A DNA stretch of 64,000 nucleotides from Prevotella multiformis DSM 16608 (GCF_000191065.1 NZ_GL872283.1:1-64000); one strand, 5' to 3'. Counted from the stretch's first letter, positions 8,097-17,200 are shown. Notes: generated by a model not told the origin, from the sequence alone. Translations and numbers: made by a program.

Positions 8097-8104
8097 CAAA
8101 AGTA
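8097..8104 (-). promoter_or_regulatory. -7 box (TACTTTTG) for nadK
   Basis: CAAAAGTA on the plus strand reads TACTTTTG on the minus strand. It lies downstream of the plus-strand box at 8072, so the two transcripts start within a few bases of each other and run apart. Confidence 0.5.
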
Positions 8105-8144
8105 AATATTTTAATTGGATTTATTACTTAAAAACAAAACAAAT

Positions 8145-8714
8145 ATGGGTAAAGTGTACGAGTTTCTCGCCAACGGCTTCGAAGAGGTAGAGGCGTTGGC
8201 GCCGGTAGACATCCTGCGCCGCGGCGGCGTAGAAGTGAAGACGGTCAGCATCACGGGCAGCCGTCTTGTGGAGTCGTCACACGGCGTACCGGTCAAGGCC
8301 GACCTCCTCATAGAGGAATTGGGCAATGCCGACGACGCCGACCTGCTGCTGATACCGGGCGGCATGCCGGGGGCAAAGAACCTGAAAGACGACTCCCGGG
8401 TTGGGAAGATGCTCCTCCGCCAGTATGAAGACGGAAAGCGTATAGGAGCCATCTGCGCCGGCCCGATGGTGCTGGGGGTTCTGGACATCCTCAAAGGCAG
8501 ACGTGCGACCTGCTATCCGGGTTTCGACAAATTCCTCACAGGGGCAGAATACACGAACGAGCTGTGTACCGTCGACGGAAACATAACGACCGGGAAAGGA
8601 CCTGCCGCTTCTTTCCTCTATGGTCTCAGACTGCTCGAGCAGCTCACATCACCCGAGAAGGCCGACGAGATAAAGAAGGGGATGCTGCTCGACGAACTGA
8701 CCGCCCTGCACTGA
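8145..8714 (+). CDS. DJ-1/YajL family protein
   Basis: A 189-residue DJ-1/PfpI-fold protein. The nucleophile-elbow cysteine is in AICAGP (Cys104) and the acidic partner is probably Glu14 or Glu15 in NGFEEVEA. GGMPGAKNL matches the family. Members are tied to protection against oxidative or carbonyl stress; the exact activity of bacterial ones is debated (chaperone, glyoxalase or deglycase). Start: ATG 8145; the longer frame begins with TTG at 8115 and adds an unrelated lysine/asparagine leader. ispD starts 15 bp downstream, so the two may be co-transcribed. Confidence 0.85.
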   Translation: MGKVYEFLANGFEEVEALAPVDILRRGGVEVKTVSITGSRLVESSHGVPVKADLLIEELGNADDADLLLIPGGMPGAKNLKDDSRVGKMLLRQYEDGKRIGAICAGPMVLGVLDILKGRRATCYPGFDKFLTGAEYTNELCTVDGNITTGKGPAASFLYGLRLLEQLTSPEKADEIKKGMLLDELTALH

Positions 8715-8729
8715 AAGACAACGGACAGC

Positions 8730-9485
8730 ATGAAATACGTCATCATCGTCGCCGGCGGGAAGGGGCTGCGGATGGGGGCTGACATCCCCAAGCAGTTCCT
8801 GCCCGTCGGCGGGAAGCCTGTCCTGATGCACACCATCAGCCGCTTCCGCGCCTACGACAAGGACATGAACATCGTCCTCGTCCTGCCGAAAGAGCAGCAG
8901 GCCTACTGGCAGAAGCTGTGCGGGGAATATCACTTCGGTGAGGAATACCGGCTGGCTGACGGCGGTGCAAGCCGCTTCCTGTCGTGCAGAAACGGATTGT
9001 CGGCGATTCCCGACAATGCGGTAGGGCTCGTCGCCATCCACGACGGGGTACGCCCGTTCGTCTCCACAGAGACAATCGCCCGCTGTTTCGACACGGCAGA
9101 GAAGACGAATGCGGCGATTCCCGTACTCCCTGTGACCGACACCCTGCGCTATACCGGCGACGCACCGGGAGGAAGAAACGTGCAGCGCGGCGACTACAGA
9201 ACGGTGCAGACACCGCAGGTGTTCGACATCCAGCTTGCCAAGAGGGCATACAGGCAGGACGAGAATCCGGCATTTACGGATGATGCCAGCGTCGTCGAGA
9301 GCCTCGGACATCCCGTCACCATGGTCGAAGGCAACCGTGAGAACATCAAGATCACCACGCCGTTCGACCTGCAGGTGGCAAAGACGCTCTTAGCTCTCAA
9401 CACATCGTTTTCTTTTCGAAGGCATGATGACCGATGCTTGAAGCAATGTTTACCGGATGAGAACAACAAGCCGGCAGAGGCTTAA
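8730..9485 (+). CDS. ispD: 2-C-methyl-D-erythritol 4-phosphate cytidylyltransferase
   Basis: Third step of the MEP isoprenoid pathway: transfers CMP to methylerythritol phosphate. Residues 1-25 hold the nucleotide-binding VAGGKGLRMGADIPKQF motif, and HDGVRPFV, QTPQVF and NIKITTPFDL are the other family signatures. After the usual end near KTLLAL the protein runs on for about 35 residues (NTSFSFRRHDDRCLK...) that match nothing in the family and run into repetitive DNA. The tail may be a read-through product of a lost stop. ispF, another step of the same pathway, lies 38 kb away. Confidence 0.92.
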   Translation: MKYVIIVAGGKGLRMGADIPKQFLPVGGKPVLMHTISRFRAYDKDMNIVLVLPKEQQAYWQKLCGEYHFGEEYRLADGGASRFLSCRNGLSAIPDNAVGLVAIHDGVRPFVSTETIARCFDTAEKTNAAIPVLPVTDTLRYTGDAPGGRNVQRGDYRTVQTPQVFDIQLAKRAYRQDENPAFTDDASVVESLGHPVTMVEGNRENIKITTPFDLQVAKTLLALNTSFSFRRHDDRCLKQCLPDENNKPAEA

Positions 9486-9576
9486 AGCAGAAGCCTATGA
9501 GTCAAAGACCAATGCGCCAAAGGAGATGCAGAATGCACGGCTGCAAAGCTTGGAAAAGCCCTTCTGGAGATTATCT

Positions 9577-9665
9577 TCATGGCAGATGGAGAATTATTTT
9601 CGTGAAGAAAAATGTTTCTCTTCATGGAAAGAAATGTTTTTCTTCATGGAAAGAATCCGAAGCAG
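9577..9665. repeat. 22-bp-pitch palindrome array B (four units)
   Basis: Units beginning TCATGG, TCGTGA, TCATGG and TCATGG start at 9577, 9600, 9622 and 9644 (steps 23, 22, 22). Across the unit junctions lie dyads such as TTCTTCATGGAAAGAA followed by T. The rest of the 320-bp gap between ispD and recG holds no gene that I can support. Confidence 0.7.
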
Positions 9666-9805
9666 ACAGATAAATTCCCAAATGGGAAAGAGGGAGAGGC
9701 AAGGCAGTCCCACTCACACCGCATCATCCGAAGGCATAGACTTCAAGACACCCTTGACATATACCCACAATATATGAATGATGGCCTTCGAATCCTGAAT
9801 TAGAA

Positions 9806-11902
9806 ATGGACATACTATCGCAAGACATCATGTATCTGCAGGGCGTAGGCCCGAGAAAGAAAGAAATTCTGAGCAGGGAGCTTGGCATCCGTACCTACCG
9901 TGACCTGTTGGAATACTTCCCCTACAAATACGTCGACCGCACGAAAGTATATCTCATTTCAGAGCTTTCGCCGGACATGCCCTTCGTACAGATAAAAGGC
10001 AGGATCATCCGCTTCGAGGAGACTGAGACGGGGAAGCGCAGGAAACGGGTCATCGCCCACTTCACGGACGGACACGGTATCTGCGACCTCGTATGGTTCA
10101 ACGGAACGAAGTACGTCTATCAGAACTACCAGCTCAACAGGGAGTATGTCGTTTTCGGAAAGCCAGGCGTCTTCAACGGCAGAATCCAGTTCTCCCATCC
10201 CGATATCGACGATGCCGCCCAGCTGCAGCTCAACGACATGGGGATGCAGCCTTTTTACATCACGACCGAGAAGATGAAGAAGGCCGGAATTACCTCCCGG
10301 GCCGTGGAGAAGCTGACGAAGACACTCATCGGCAAGCTCAGCGAGCCTCTGGAGGAGACGCTGCCGCCCTTCATCACGAGCCACCTGCACCTCATTTCCC
10401 GGGATGCTGCCCTGCGCAAGATCCATTATCCCAGGTCGGTCGACGACACCCAGCGTGCCCGTGTCCGCCTGAAGTTCGAGGAGCTTTTCTACGTGCAGCT
10501 CAACATCCTCCGCTATGCCAGCGACCACCGGCGCAAGTACCGGGGGTACATCTTCAACCGCATCGGAGCACAGTTCAACTGGTTCTACACCCACAACCTG
10601 CCCTTTGAACTCACCGGAGCACAGAAACGGGTGATGCACGAGATACGTGCCGACATGGCCGGCGGACGGCAGATGAACCGCCTGCTGCAGGGCGATGTGG
10701 GTTCGGGCAAGACGCTCGTCGCCCTGATGTCCATGCTCATCGCCATCGACAACGGTTACCAGGCGTGCATGATGGCACCTACGGAAATCCTTGCCGAACA
10801 GCACCTCCAGACCCTCAGGAACTTCCTGAAAGGGATGAACCTGCGCATAGAACTGCTGACAGGCATCATAAAAGGAAAGAGACGCCGGGAGGTACTCGAC
10901 GGACTGATGGACGGCTCCATCCACATCGTCGTCGGCACACACGCCCTCCTCGAAGACAAAGTGCAGTTCCACCGCCTCGGCATGGCCGTCGTCGACGAAC
11001 AGCACCGCTTCGGCGTGGCACAGCGTGCCAGGCTCTGGGGCAAAAGCGAGAATCCTCCGCACATCCTCGTCATGACGGCCACGCCCATCCCCCGGACGCT
11101 CGCCATGACCATCTACGGCGACCTCGACGTCTCCGTCATCGACGAACTGCCGCCGGGACGCAAACCGATACAGACCCTCCACAAGTACGACGACCAGATG
11201 CCGAGCCTCTACAACGGCATCCGACAGCAGATACACCTCGGACGGCAGGTGTACATCGTCTATCCGCTCATCAAGGAGAGCGAGCGGATGGATCTCAAGA
11301 ACCTCGAAGACGGCTTTGCGGCTCTGTGCGACATCTTCCCCGAGTTCCGGCTCAGCAAGGTACACGGAAAGATGAAGGACAAGGAGAAAGAAGCGGAGAT
11401 GCAGAAGTTCGTCAGCGGACAGACCCAGATTCTCGTTGCCACGACAGTGATAGAAGTGGGCGTGAACGTACCCAACGCCAGCGTGATGGTCATCCTCGAC
11501 GCACAGCGGTTCGGTCTCTCCCAGCTCCACCAGCTGCGCGGACGCGTCGGACGCGGGGCCGACCAGAGTTACTGCATCCTCGTGACAAGCCACAGGCTGA
11601 CGAAGGAGACCAGCAGGCGCATCGACATCATGTGCGAGACAAACGACGGCTTCGAAATTGCAGAAGCCGACCTCAAGCTGCGCGGACCCGGCGATCTGGA
11701 AGGGACACAGCAGAGCGGCATCGCCTTCGACCTAAAGATCGCCGACATCGCACGCGACGGACAGATCGTACAGATGGCGCGTGAGGAGGCGCAGAAGATC
11801 ATCGATGACGACCCCGACTGCCGGAAAAGTGAATACAGTCTGCTTTGGAACAGGCTCAAAACGTTAAGAAAGACTAATATTGACTGGGCTTCCATCTCAT
11901 AG
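9806..11902 (+). CDS. recG: ATP-dependent DNA helicase RecG
   Basis: A monomeric superfamily 2 helicase that remodels stalled forks and Holliday junctions. The 698-residue length is normal. An N-terminal wedge/OB domain (about 1-250) binds branched DNA. Walker A GDVGSGKT is at 296-303, the DExH-box variant DEQHRFG at 397-403, and motif VI with QLRGRVGRG near 576. The C-terminal part contains LRGPGDLEGTQQSG, typical of RecG. Start: ATG at 9806, 29 nt after an in-frame-unrelated ATG cluster. Stands alone. Confidence 0.95.
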   Translation: MDILSQDIMYLQGVGPRKKEILSRELGIRTYRDLLEYFPYKYVDRTKVYLISELSPDMPFVQIKGRIIRFEETETGKRRKRVIAHFTDGHGICDLVWFNGTKYVYQNYQLNREYVVFGKPGVFNGRIQFSHPDIDDAAQLQLNDMGMQPFYITTEKMKKAGITSRAVEKLTKTLIGKLSEPLEETLPPFITSHLHLISRDAALRKIHYPRSVDDTQRARVRLKFEELFYVQLNILRYASDHRRKYRGYIFNRIGAQFNWFYTHNLPFELTGAQKRVMHEIRADMAGGRQMNRLLQGDVGSGKTLVALMSMLIAIDNGYQACMMAPTEILAEQHLQTLRNFLKGMNLRIELLTGIIKGKRRREVLDGLMDGSIHIVVGTHALLEDKVQFHRLGMAVVDEQHRFGVAQRARLWGKSENPPHILVMTATPIPRTLAMTIYGDLDVSVIDELPPGRKPIQTLHKYDDQMPSLYNGIRQQIHLGRQVYIVYPLIKESERMDLKNLEDGFAALCDIFPEFRLSKVHGKMKDKEKEAEMQKFVSGQTQILVATTVIEVGVNVPNASVMVILDAQRFGLSQLHQLRGRVGRGADQSYCILVTSHRLTKETSRRIDIMCETNDGFEIAEADLKLRGPGDLEGTQQSGIAFDLKIADIARDGQIVQMAREEAQKIIDDDPDCRKSEYSLLWNRLKTLRKTNIDWASIS

Positions 11903-12040
11903 CGGAAATTACCAGAAAACCGCCGGGAGACTATGGTTTAAAGGCTTGACATAAATCATCTGCGGGCAGGAAGAAGTGAGCCGTTTTGTTAAACAGCCTA
12001 TAAAAACTGTTAAGCAGCAACTTTCCCTATATTTTTTCAT

Positions 12041-12048
12041 TATCTTTG
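12041..12048 (+). promoter_or_regulatory. -7 box (TATCTTTG) for the M23 peptidase gene
   Basis: TAnnTTTG match about 127 nt before the ATG at 12175, so the mRNA has a leader of roughly 120 nt. Confidence 0.55.
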
Positions 12049-12174
12049 CAAAGTCTTTTGGTTCAAAGTTGTATGCCATTTTTCCGGCAAACAACCCTCC
12101 ACCAATCGAAAGGGACATGAAAAACGGTCCCGTGCCGGCATGGCATCTGAGTTTAGAAATAAAACAACTTGATT

Positions 12175-13179
12175 ATGACTTTCAGAAAGATAGTTAGAAC
12201 TTTTGCACTTACATCTCTTTTAACCTTGACATCCCATTCTGCCAACGCACAAGACCTGCTCGCACGCCAGGCTCCTATCGACCGCCGTGCCAAAGCACTC
12301 GACACCATGGTCATCACCCGACTGCGTGAGGCGGAAGAAATCGAAGAACCCGCATCCGAACTCTATAACGACTGGAACAACAACTACGCACACCGCGGGG
12401 GCAACCTCCCGGACGTGTACAAGATAGACCTCCGCGGCTTCCACATGCCGACGCCGAGCCGTGTCATCACAAGTAACTTCGGCCGCCGCTGGGGCCGCCG
12501 CCACCAGGGACTGGACATCAAGGTCTATATCGGCGATACCATCCGGGCAGCCTTCTCAGGCAAGGTACGCGTCGTGAAATACGATGCCAACGGATACGGA
12601 AAGTACATCGTCATCCGCCACAACAACGGACTCGAGACCATCTACGGACACCTCTCCAAGCAGATTGTCTCACCCAACCAGACGGTACGTGCAGGCCAGC
12701 CCATCGGTCTGGGCGGCAACACGGGACGTTCCACCGGTTCGCACCTCCACTTCGAGACACGTCTGGCAGGTGTCGCCCTGAACCCGGCACTGTTCTTCGA
12801 CTTCGCCCATCAGGACGTTACCGGCGACTACTATGTGTTCCGCCGCAGCACCGTGGCACAGGAGTCTGACCGGGCGACAGCAGCGCGCGGTACCTCGTCA
12901 AGCCTCGGTTATTCCCGTGAGAACATCCAGGGAAGGGGCAACCGCAGCTACAGCCAACGGCAGGAAAAGACCTACAACACCGATTTCTCCAGCCACACGC
13001 CACGGACAGAGGCCGCAGCAGAGGGCAGCCAGATCACTTACCACAAGGTGGTCAACGGCGAGACACTGGAGACGATCGCACGGCAGCACGGCATCAGCCT
13101 CGAGCAGCTCTGCCGCCAGAACCACCTGGGGAAATTCACCAAGGTGGTGGGAGGACAGCTGCTTGCCATCGGCAAGTAA
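12175..13179 (+). CDS. M23 family metallopeptidase with C-terminal LysM
   Basis: A secreted peptidoglycan-directed zinc endopeptidase or an inactive regulator. Signal peptide MTFRKIVRTFALTSLLTLTS... to about residue 25. The LytM/M23 domain (about 90-215) keeps the zinc and catalytic residues: His110 and Asp114 in HQGLDIKV, His159 in YGHL, His190 and His192 in SHLHFE, so it is predicted to be active. A low-complexity linker (RGTSSSLGYS...) leads to one LysM (about 288-334) for glycan binding. Start: ATG 12175; the longer frame begins with TTG at 12169. A hairpin follows the stop. Confidence 0.9.
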   Translation: MTFRKIVRTFALTSLLTLTSHSANAQDLLARQAPIDRRAKALDTMVITRLREAEEIEEPASELYNDWNNNYAHRGGNLPDVYKIDLRGFHMPTPSRVITSNFGRRWGRRHQGLDIKVYIGDTIRAAFSGKVRVVKYDANGYGKYIVIRHNNGLETIYGHLSKQIVSPNQTVRAGQPIGLGGNTGRSTGSHLHFETRLAGVALNPALFFDFAHQDVTGDYYVFRRSTVAQESDRATAARGTSSSLGYSRENIQGRGNRSYSQRQEKTYNTDFSSHTPRTEAAAEGSQITYHKVVNGETLETIARQHGISLEQLCRQNHLGKFTKVVGGQLLAIGK

Positions 13180-13200
13180 ACAAGACAGAACATGAATACG

Positions 13201-13236
13201 GACAGCTCCGGCAGGCATCAACCTGTCGGAGCTGTC
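13201..13236 (+). terminator. hairpin after the M23 peptidase gene
   Basis: GACAGCTCCG pairs with CGGAGCTGTC, with an inner CAGG/CCTG pair. The following TGCTTTCC is only weakly T-rich. Confidence 0.6.
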
Positions 13237-13482
13237 TGCTTTCCGCTCCACACGGACGACAGCAGGAACGCTCCTGATGCACGGAGACGAGAACCCTTCA
13301 CCGGCAAGACCGTCCCATACCAGCAGACAGACAGGAGGACGGCCGGACTTCCTCGCAGAAACGGCAGAAGTGCGGACAGCAGACGACCTTGACGCCGTTG
13401 ACAACGGCCAGGACGTTTCCCTCTTCCGCGGTCCTCCTGTCTCCGGGACTACCCCCGCTCTGCCCTAAAGAAAGAACCATAG

Positions 13483-13526
13483 AAAAAGGGTACACAAGGA
13501 CCCCCGCAAGGAGAACCCGTGTACCC
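13483..13526 (-). terminator. Rho-independent terminator of the superoxide-reductase-like gene
   Basis: On the minus strand GGGTACAC pairs with GTGTACCC around a loop that can pair further, followed directly by TTTTTC. It lies 31 nt past the stop codon at 13557. The rest of 13237-13482 holds nothing that I can support. Confidence 0.85.
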
Positions 13527-13556
13527 TGTACTCTATGTCAGTTTAAATACCCGCGT

Positions 13557-13925
13557 TTATTTCGAACGCCACAGCCCATGGAGGTTGCAGTACTCACGTG
13601 CATAGACCTCTGTGGCATCGGTCCTGAACTCTGCTACCGGCCGGTCTGTCGGCTCCAGATACTTGCGGAGCACTTCGTTCTTATCGGTAATCAGCTCTAT
13701 CCAGAGAATGGAATGCGCCTCCGTCATGGGATGCTCCACCTCGCCGACTGTGACACGGTAGCCGCCGTCAATCTTCTCAACGACCGGCACATGCTTCTCG
13801 GTAGCTGCATCTGTGGTATTCTCCTTCAGCTGCTTCATGCCGTCCAACCCACACTCACCGCCTGCAAGAACTTCAACGATGCTGCCACTCTCTGCACACT
13901 TATATAATTCGTTTCTTTTTACCAT
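13557..13925 (-). CDS. desulfoferrodoxin-family superoxide reductase, lacking centre I
   Basis: Reduces superoxide to peroxide in anaerobes. The 122-residue length matches two-domain desulfoferrodoxins. All five ligands of the active-site iron (centre II) are present: His45 in EKHVPV, His65 and His71 in EHPMTEAHS, Cys113 and His116 in YCNLHG; Lys44 is also kept. The N-terminal domain is present but its rubredoxin-like cysteines are mostly gone: CxxC is CAES (Cys10) and the CC pair is CG (Cys25). This resembles the class III type described from Treponema. Its own promoter and terminator flank it. Confidence 0.85.
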   Translation of the reverse strand: MVKRNELYKCAESGSIVEVLAGGECGLDGMKQLKENTTDAATEKHVPVVEKIDGGYRVTVGEVEHPMTEAHSILWIELITDKNEVLRKYLEPTDRPVAEFRTDATEVYAREYCNLHGLWRSK

Positions 13926-13952
13926 AATAAATTATTTCTTAATGTCCGGGTG

Positions 13953-13960
13953 CAAAGGTA
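13953..13960 (-). promoter_or_regulatory. -7 box (TACCTTTG) for the superoxide-reductase-like gene
   Basis: CAAAGGTA on the plus strand, 28 nt upstream of the ATG at 13925. Confidence 0.6.
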
Positions 13961-14583
13961 AGGGGTTTTTCTGAAAGAAGCAAGCCCCGAACTTGAAATT
14001 ATTACAGTTTTTACATTGTTTAAGGATCGGATGAGTCCTGCCCCGCTTCTATCCGGCAGACGGAGAAACTGCTGCCGGCGCACACGTCCGGGACAGAGCG
14101 CCCGTCCCGGATGACAGGAACACGTCGGGAGGAGAACAGGCCGGACGAATGTCCGCAGCCGTCCCTGACCCGAGGACAAAGGGACAGAGCCGGCTTTCCC
14201 GGCATTACCACTGTCCGGCCAGCATCTTACATCCAAGACCGCCAACAGCCCTTTGCAATATGTGTGACCGGAACAGGAAAGAATCCGTCTATCCGCCTTC
14301 TGTCGATGCGACGGTGCCCGACACCGACCGTGCCGGCGGTGGACACCTGCCGTGCTGAACGCACACACGCATACAACATGCCGTCGGCACGGGAACCGCC
14401 TGCCGTCGAAGAAACATTGCACAAGCCAAAGCCAGACGATCGGATCTGATGAATGAGGACATTTTTCCTGGAACAACGAGGGTTTGTCGGGCGGAGGGGG
14501 GCTGCGCATAGAAATCTATACCGTTCAAGTTTTATCCGTCTGCAATATTTCAGAATATAAAACTGCTTTTATCCTAAAATTTG
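13961..14583. other. intergenic region, no gene supported
   Basis: About 620 bp between divergent genes. Frames here lack recognisable protein features. One 8-bp perfect inverted repeat, TCCGGGAC and GTCCCGGA, lies at 14087-14111. No 22-bp array was found. Confidence 0.5.
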
Positions 14584-14591
14584 TACCTTTG
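14584..14591 (+). promoter_or_regulatory. -7 box (TACCTTTG) with a very short leader
   Basis: TAnnTTTG match ending 10 nt before the ATG at 14601, so at most a few leader nucleotides. Confidence 0.6.
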
Positions 14592-14600
14592 CCAACAGAT

Positions 14601-15236
14601 ATGAACAGACGGATACTTTTCACATTTGCGGTGTTGCCGTTTTTCACGATGGGGGCAGCTGCGCAGGACCATATCAATCCCGAGGACCGGACGGTGGATA
14701 TGGATTCTCCCACGTTCGTGCCCATGGTCCACATCGGCAAGGCGAAAGTGGGGACAGACAGTATCCAGTATGTGCGGACGAGCAATGTCTATGTCTTCCC
14801 CCCGCTGGAGTTCAAGAACAAATCGCAGGAGATGGCTTATTACAGGCTGGTCTACAACATCAAGAAAGTGCTGCCGATAGCCAAGGAGTGCCATCAGATC
14901 ATCCTGGAGACCGGAGCCTATCTTGAGACCATCCCGTCGAAAAAAGAACGGTCCGAGCACATGAAGCGGGTGGAGAAAGAGATATGGAACACCTATAAAC
15001 CCCGTATGAAGAAGCTGAGCTTCTCGCAGGGAAAGCTCCTCATCAAACTCATTGACCGGGAATGCAACTCCACCTCCTACGAACTTGTCCAGGCCTTCCT
15101 CGGTCCGGTCCGCGCCGGTTTCTACCAGGCTTTCGCCTGGGCTTTCGGCAGCAGTCTGAAGAAGCGGTACGACCCCAAGGGTGCCGACAGGCTGGTAGAA
15201 CGCATCGTCCTGCAGGTCGAGGCTGGACAGCTGTGA
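14601..15236 (+). CDS. DUF4294 domain-containing exported protein
   Basis: 211 residues with a signal peptide (MNRRILFTFAVLPFFTMGAAAQ). The body has a charged helical region (NIKKVLPIAKECHQIILETGAYLE..., KERSEHMKRVEKE) and the conserved RECNSTSYELVQAFLGPVRAGFYQAFAW section typical of DUF4294 proteins of Bacteroidota. The function of the family is unknown. I start at ATG 14601, not the frame opening at 14484, because the promoter box at 14584 rules out the upstream part. The next secreted protein begins 34 bp downstream, probably in the same operon. Confidence 0.8.
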   Translation: MNRRILFTFAVLPFFTMGAAAQDHINPEDRTVDMDSPTFVPMVHIGKAKVGTDSIQYVRTSNVYVFPPLEFKNKSQEMAYYRLVYNIKKVLPIAKECHQIILETGAYLETIPSKKERSEHMKRVEKEIWNTYKPRMKKLSFSQGKLLIKLIDRECNSTSYELVQAFLGPVRAGFYQAFAWAFGSSLKKRYDPKGADRLVERIVLQVEAGQL

Positions 15237-15270
15237 GGGGACCGTCGCATACACCTAAACCAGAATCCTT

Positions 15271-16860
15271 ATGAAACGAACATTCCTCTTACTACTGCTT
15301 GCCTGCTGCCTGCAGACCGTACGGGCACAAGGCGTGAAACCAGCACACGTGTCCGTCTATCCGGTTCCGGCTGATCTCCCTGAAATCATTTCAGCGGTCA
15401 GCGAGAAGCTGCTGCCGGTGCAGGGAAAAATCACGGAGACACCGCTCATGGAGCTTCTTACGCATGAACTGTATATTCCCGGTTCCGATCCGGCCGGCCC
15501 GACACACCCCACCTGTCCGCCGTCTCCGTCGGATGATGAGGAAAGTGACGCGGAAGATACGGCTTCCTGGGAGGACGACATGGATTCCGTTGTCGTGGAC
15601 TCCGCTGCCTACGACACGGAGGGAAAGGACAAAGGGGTTTCTACGGTTTTCATCGTCAACAGAACCGACTCGGCGAAGGTGGAAGCTCTGCTGGCACTTG
15701 CCCGTGAGAAAGACTTCTATGACGCTTCGCGCTACCGGTACTTTTTCCAGCTGGACGGCCTCAGCAACACACAGCTGTATCTTTATATAGCTGACATGAA
15801 AAGCCCCTATGCCATCCCCTCTGTCCAGTACACGGATGTCTGGTCGGAGGATGCCCGGAAAAACAGTGATGACAATCCCTGGCTGTTCTCCCTGAATATG
15901 AACCGGACGTCAAGGGATGCCTTCGCCCTGCTCAGTCACCGCAGAATAAGCGACGTGGCGGCCATCTTCGTGGATGACGAGCCTGTTGCCATCCCGCGTC
16001 CCATCCCCGAAGAACATTACGACGGAAGCCTGCTGCTCGTCTGCAATCCGGCGGATGCGAAGCGCAGCCGCCTTTACGACCGTCTGAAGGCTGGTGCCGC
16101 CCACGTGCCGGAACCCGCCCCCCTGTTCCGCCCGCAGTATGTTGCCGGCGACACGCTGACCTATCGGGTCACATGGCCGAAACCGTATGAAGAGAACAGT
16201 CTTGACCATATGTTCCGGCTTGTGCCGCTGCTGTCAACTGACAGTCTCTGCCGTCTGGAGTTGATTGCCGATACCGTTCTCTCCTCCAGCAAGGAAGACC
16301 TGGAGTTCCATGGATTCAGGATTCCGATAGGAGAATTCCGTCAGCTGCTGCGCCGCAATCACTTCGTCATCGTGTATAAACCGGCATCGAACGATACGGG
16401 CATAGAACTGAAGGACAAGGAACGGTTTGCGAAAGAGCTGATGAAAATGTTGATGCGCCAGGCTCCGGCATGGAAGAAAGCACACCGGAGAGAGTCGGGC
16501 GATACCGCAGAAGAGGTGGCCATGGTGATGACATTCTATATCGTAAACAGAGTTGATCTATGGGATTTCTATCCTTCCATGCCTGAACTGCAGATGATGA
16601 CCACCTTCAACAACCGCTTTTCAGCAGGGCAGACATCAGGAGAATACTTTTTCGACAGATTTGAAGGCGTGGTGAATTACCATATTGCACACACCGGACA
16701 GGGGACCGTGATTTCCCTCCGGTCGGAGAAAGACTGGTTCTATCCGACGAGGAATTTCATGGAAGTCCATGTTGATACAAAGGGGCTTATAGAAAAAATC
16801 GAGTATCACAGCCTCATGGAAGACACGGACAACGGATATACGATAGAACGGATAAGATAA
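15271..16860 (+). CDS. secreted protein of unknown function, 529 residues
   Basis: Signal peptide MKRTFLLLLLACCLQTVRAQ, then a soluble protein with an acidic low-complexity stretch (about 84-115: PSPSDDEESDAEDTASWEDD) that looks like a flexible linker between two folded parts. No catalytic motif or membrane segment was recognised. The gap to the DUF4294 gene is 34 bp and both are exported, so a shared operon is likely. The stop lies only 5 nt from the stem of a convergent terminator. Confidence 0.6.
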   Translation: MKRTFLLLLLACCLQTVRAQGVKPAHVSVYPVPADLPEIISAVSEKLLPVQGKITETPLMELLTHELYIPGSDPAGPTHPTCPPSPSDDEESDAEDTASWEDDMDSVVVDSAAYDTEGKDKGVSTVFIVNRTDSAKVEALLALAREKDFYDASRYRYFFQLDGLSNTQLYLYIADMKSPYAIPSVQYTDVWSEDARKNSDDNPWLFSLNMNRTSRDAFALLSHRRISDVAAIFVDDEPVAIPRPIPEEHYDGSLLLVCNPADAKRSRLYDRLKAGAAHVPEPAPLFRPQYVAGDTLTYRVTWPKPYEENSLDHMFRLVPLLSTDSLCRLELIADTVLSSSKEDLEFHGFRIPIGEFRQLLRRNHFVIVYKPASNDTGIELKDKERFAKELMKMLMRQAPAWKKAHRRESGDTAEEVAMVMTFYIVNRVDLWDFYPSMPELQMMTTFNNRFSAGQTSGEYFFDRFEGVVNYHIAHTGQGTVISLRSEKDWFYPTRNFMEVHVDTKGLIEKIEYHSLMEDTDNGYTIERIR

Positions 16861-16862
16861 GG

Positions 16863-16896
16863 AAAAACGCCGGTACTCTCAGCGAGCACCGGCGTT
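16863..16896 (-). terminator. Rho-independent terminator of the candidate small RNA
   Basis: On the minus strand AACGCCGGT pairs with ACCGGCGTT, extended by CTC/GAG, and is followed by TTTTTCC. It may also end the plus-strand gene that stops at 16860, although the T-run on that strand is poor. Confidence 0.8.
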
Positions 16897-17050
16897 ATCA
16901 GTATGTTTAACTAAGAAATCTTTTCCAAATGAAAGGAAACCTCACGGCCGCCTTTATCATCCCAGATCAATCGTTAAACTTTTACCTTAATAAAATAACT
17001 AAAAACCTAAATCTATTACTACTAACCTAAACAATCTATTAACCTTTTGA
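16863..17050 (-). ncRNA. candidate small RNA, about 190 nt
   Basis: A minus-strand unit bounded by a good promoter box (17056-17063) and a strong intrinsic terminator (16863-16896), with no gene of normal size inside. The 5' half is A/T-rich; the 3' half has a short stem, TTTCC/GGAAA, before the terminator. The only small frame is a 17-codon ORF at 16907-16960 (MIKAAVRFPFIWKRFLS) preceded by CTGGG. It could be a trans-acting RNA, a 6S-like RNA or a leader-peptide transcript. I could not match it with certainty to a named Rfam family. Confidence 0.6.
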
Positions 17051-17055
17051 CGATG

Positions 17056-17063
17056 CAAAGGTA
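17056..17063 (-). promoter_or_regulatory. -7 box (TACCTTTG) of the candidate small RNA
   Basis: CAAAGGTA on the plus strand; a TTG about 20 nt further upstream on the minus strand (in GTTGTGTG) fits the Bacteroidota -33 element. Confidence 0.65.
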
Positions 17064-17200
17064 GAGAGATTTCTGTCTTCACACAACTTTTCACCGGAGA
17101 AATCCCTGAACACCGCATCATTCTTGACGCAAATCAACTCATTGTGTACGCAAACAACCAATATTTTGTTACTTTTCTTGTCTGTTTATCGCTTTTCTTG

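Noticed and set aside
8115..8144. upstream TTG start of the DJ-1 family gene
   Set aside because: Adds a non-conserved, polar leader; ATG 8145 starts the fold exactly.
16907..16960. calling the 17-codon ORF a gene
   Set aside because: Too short and without independent support; kept only as a note in the small-RNA entry.
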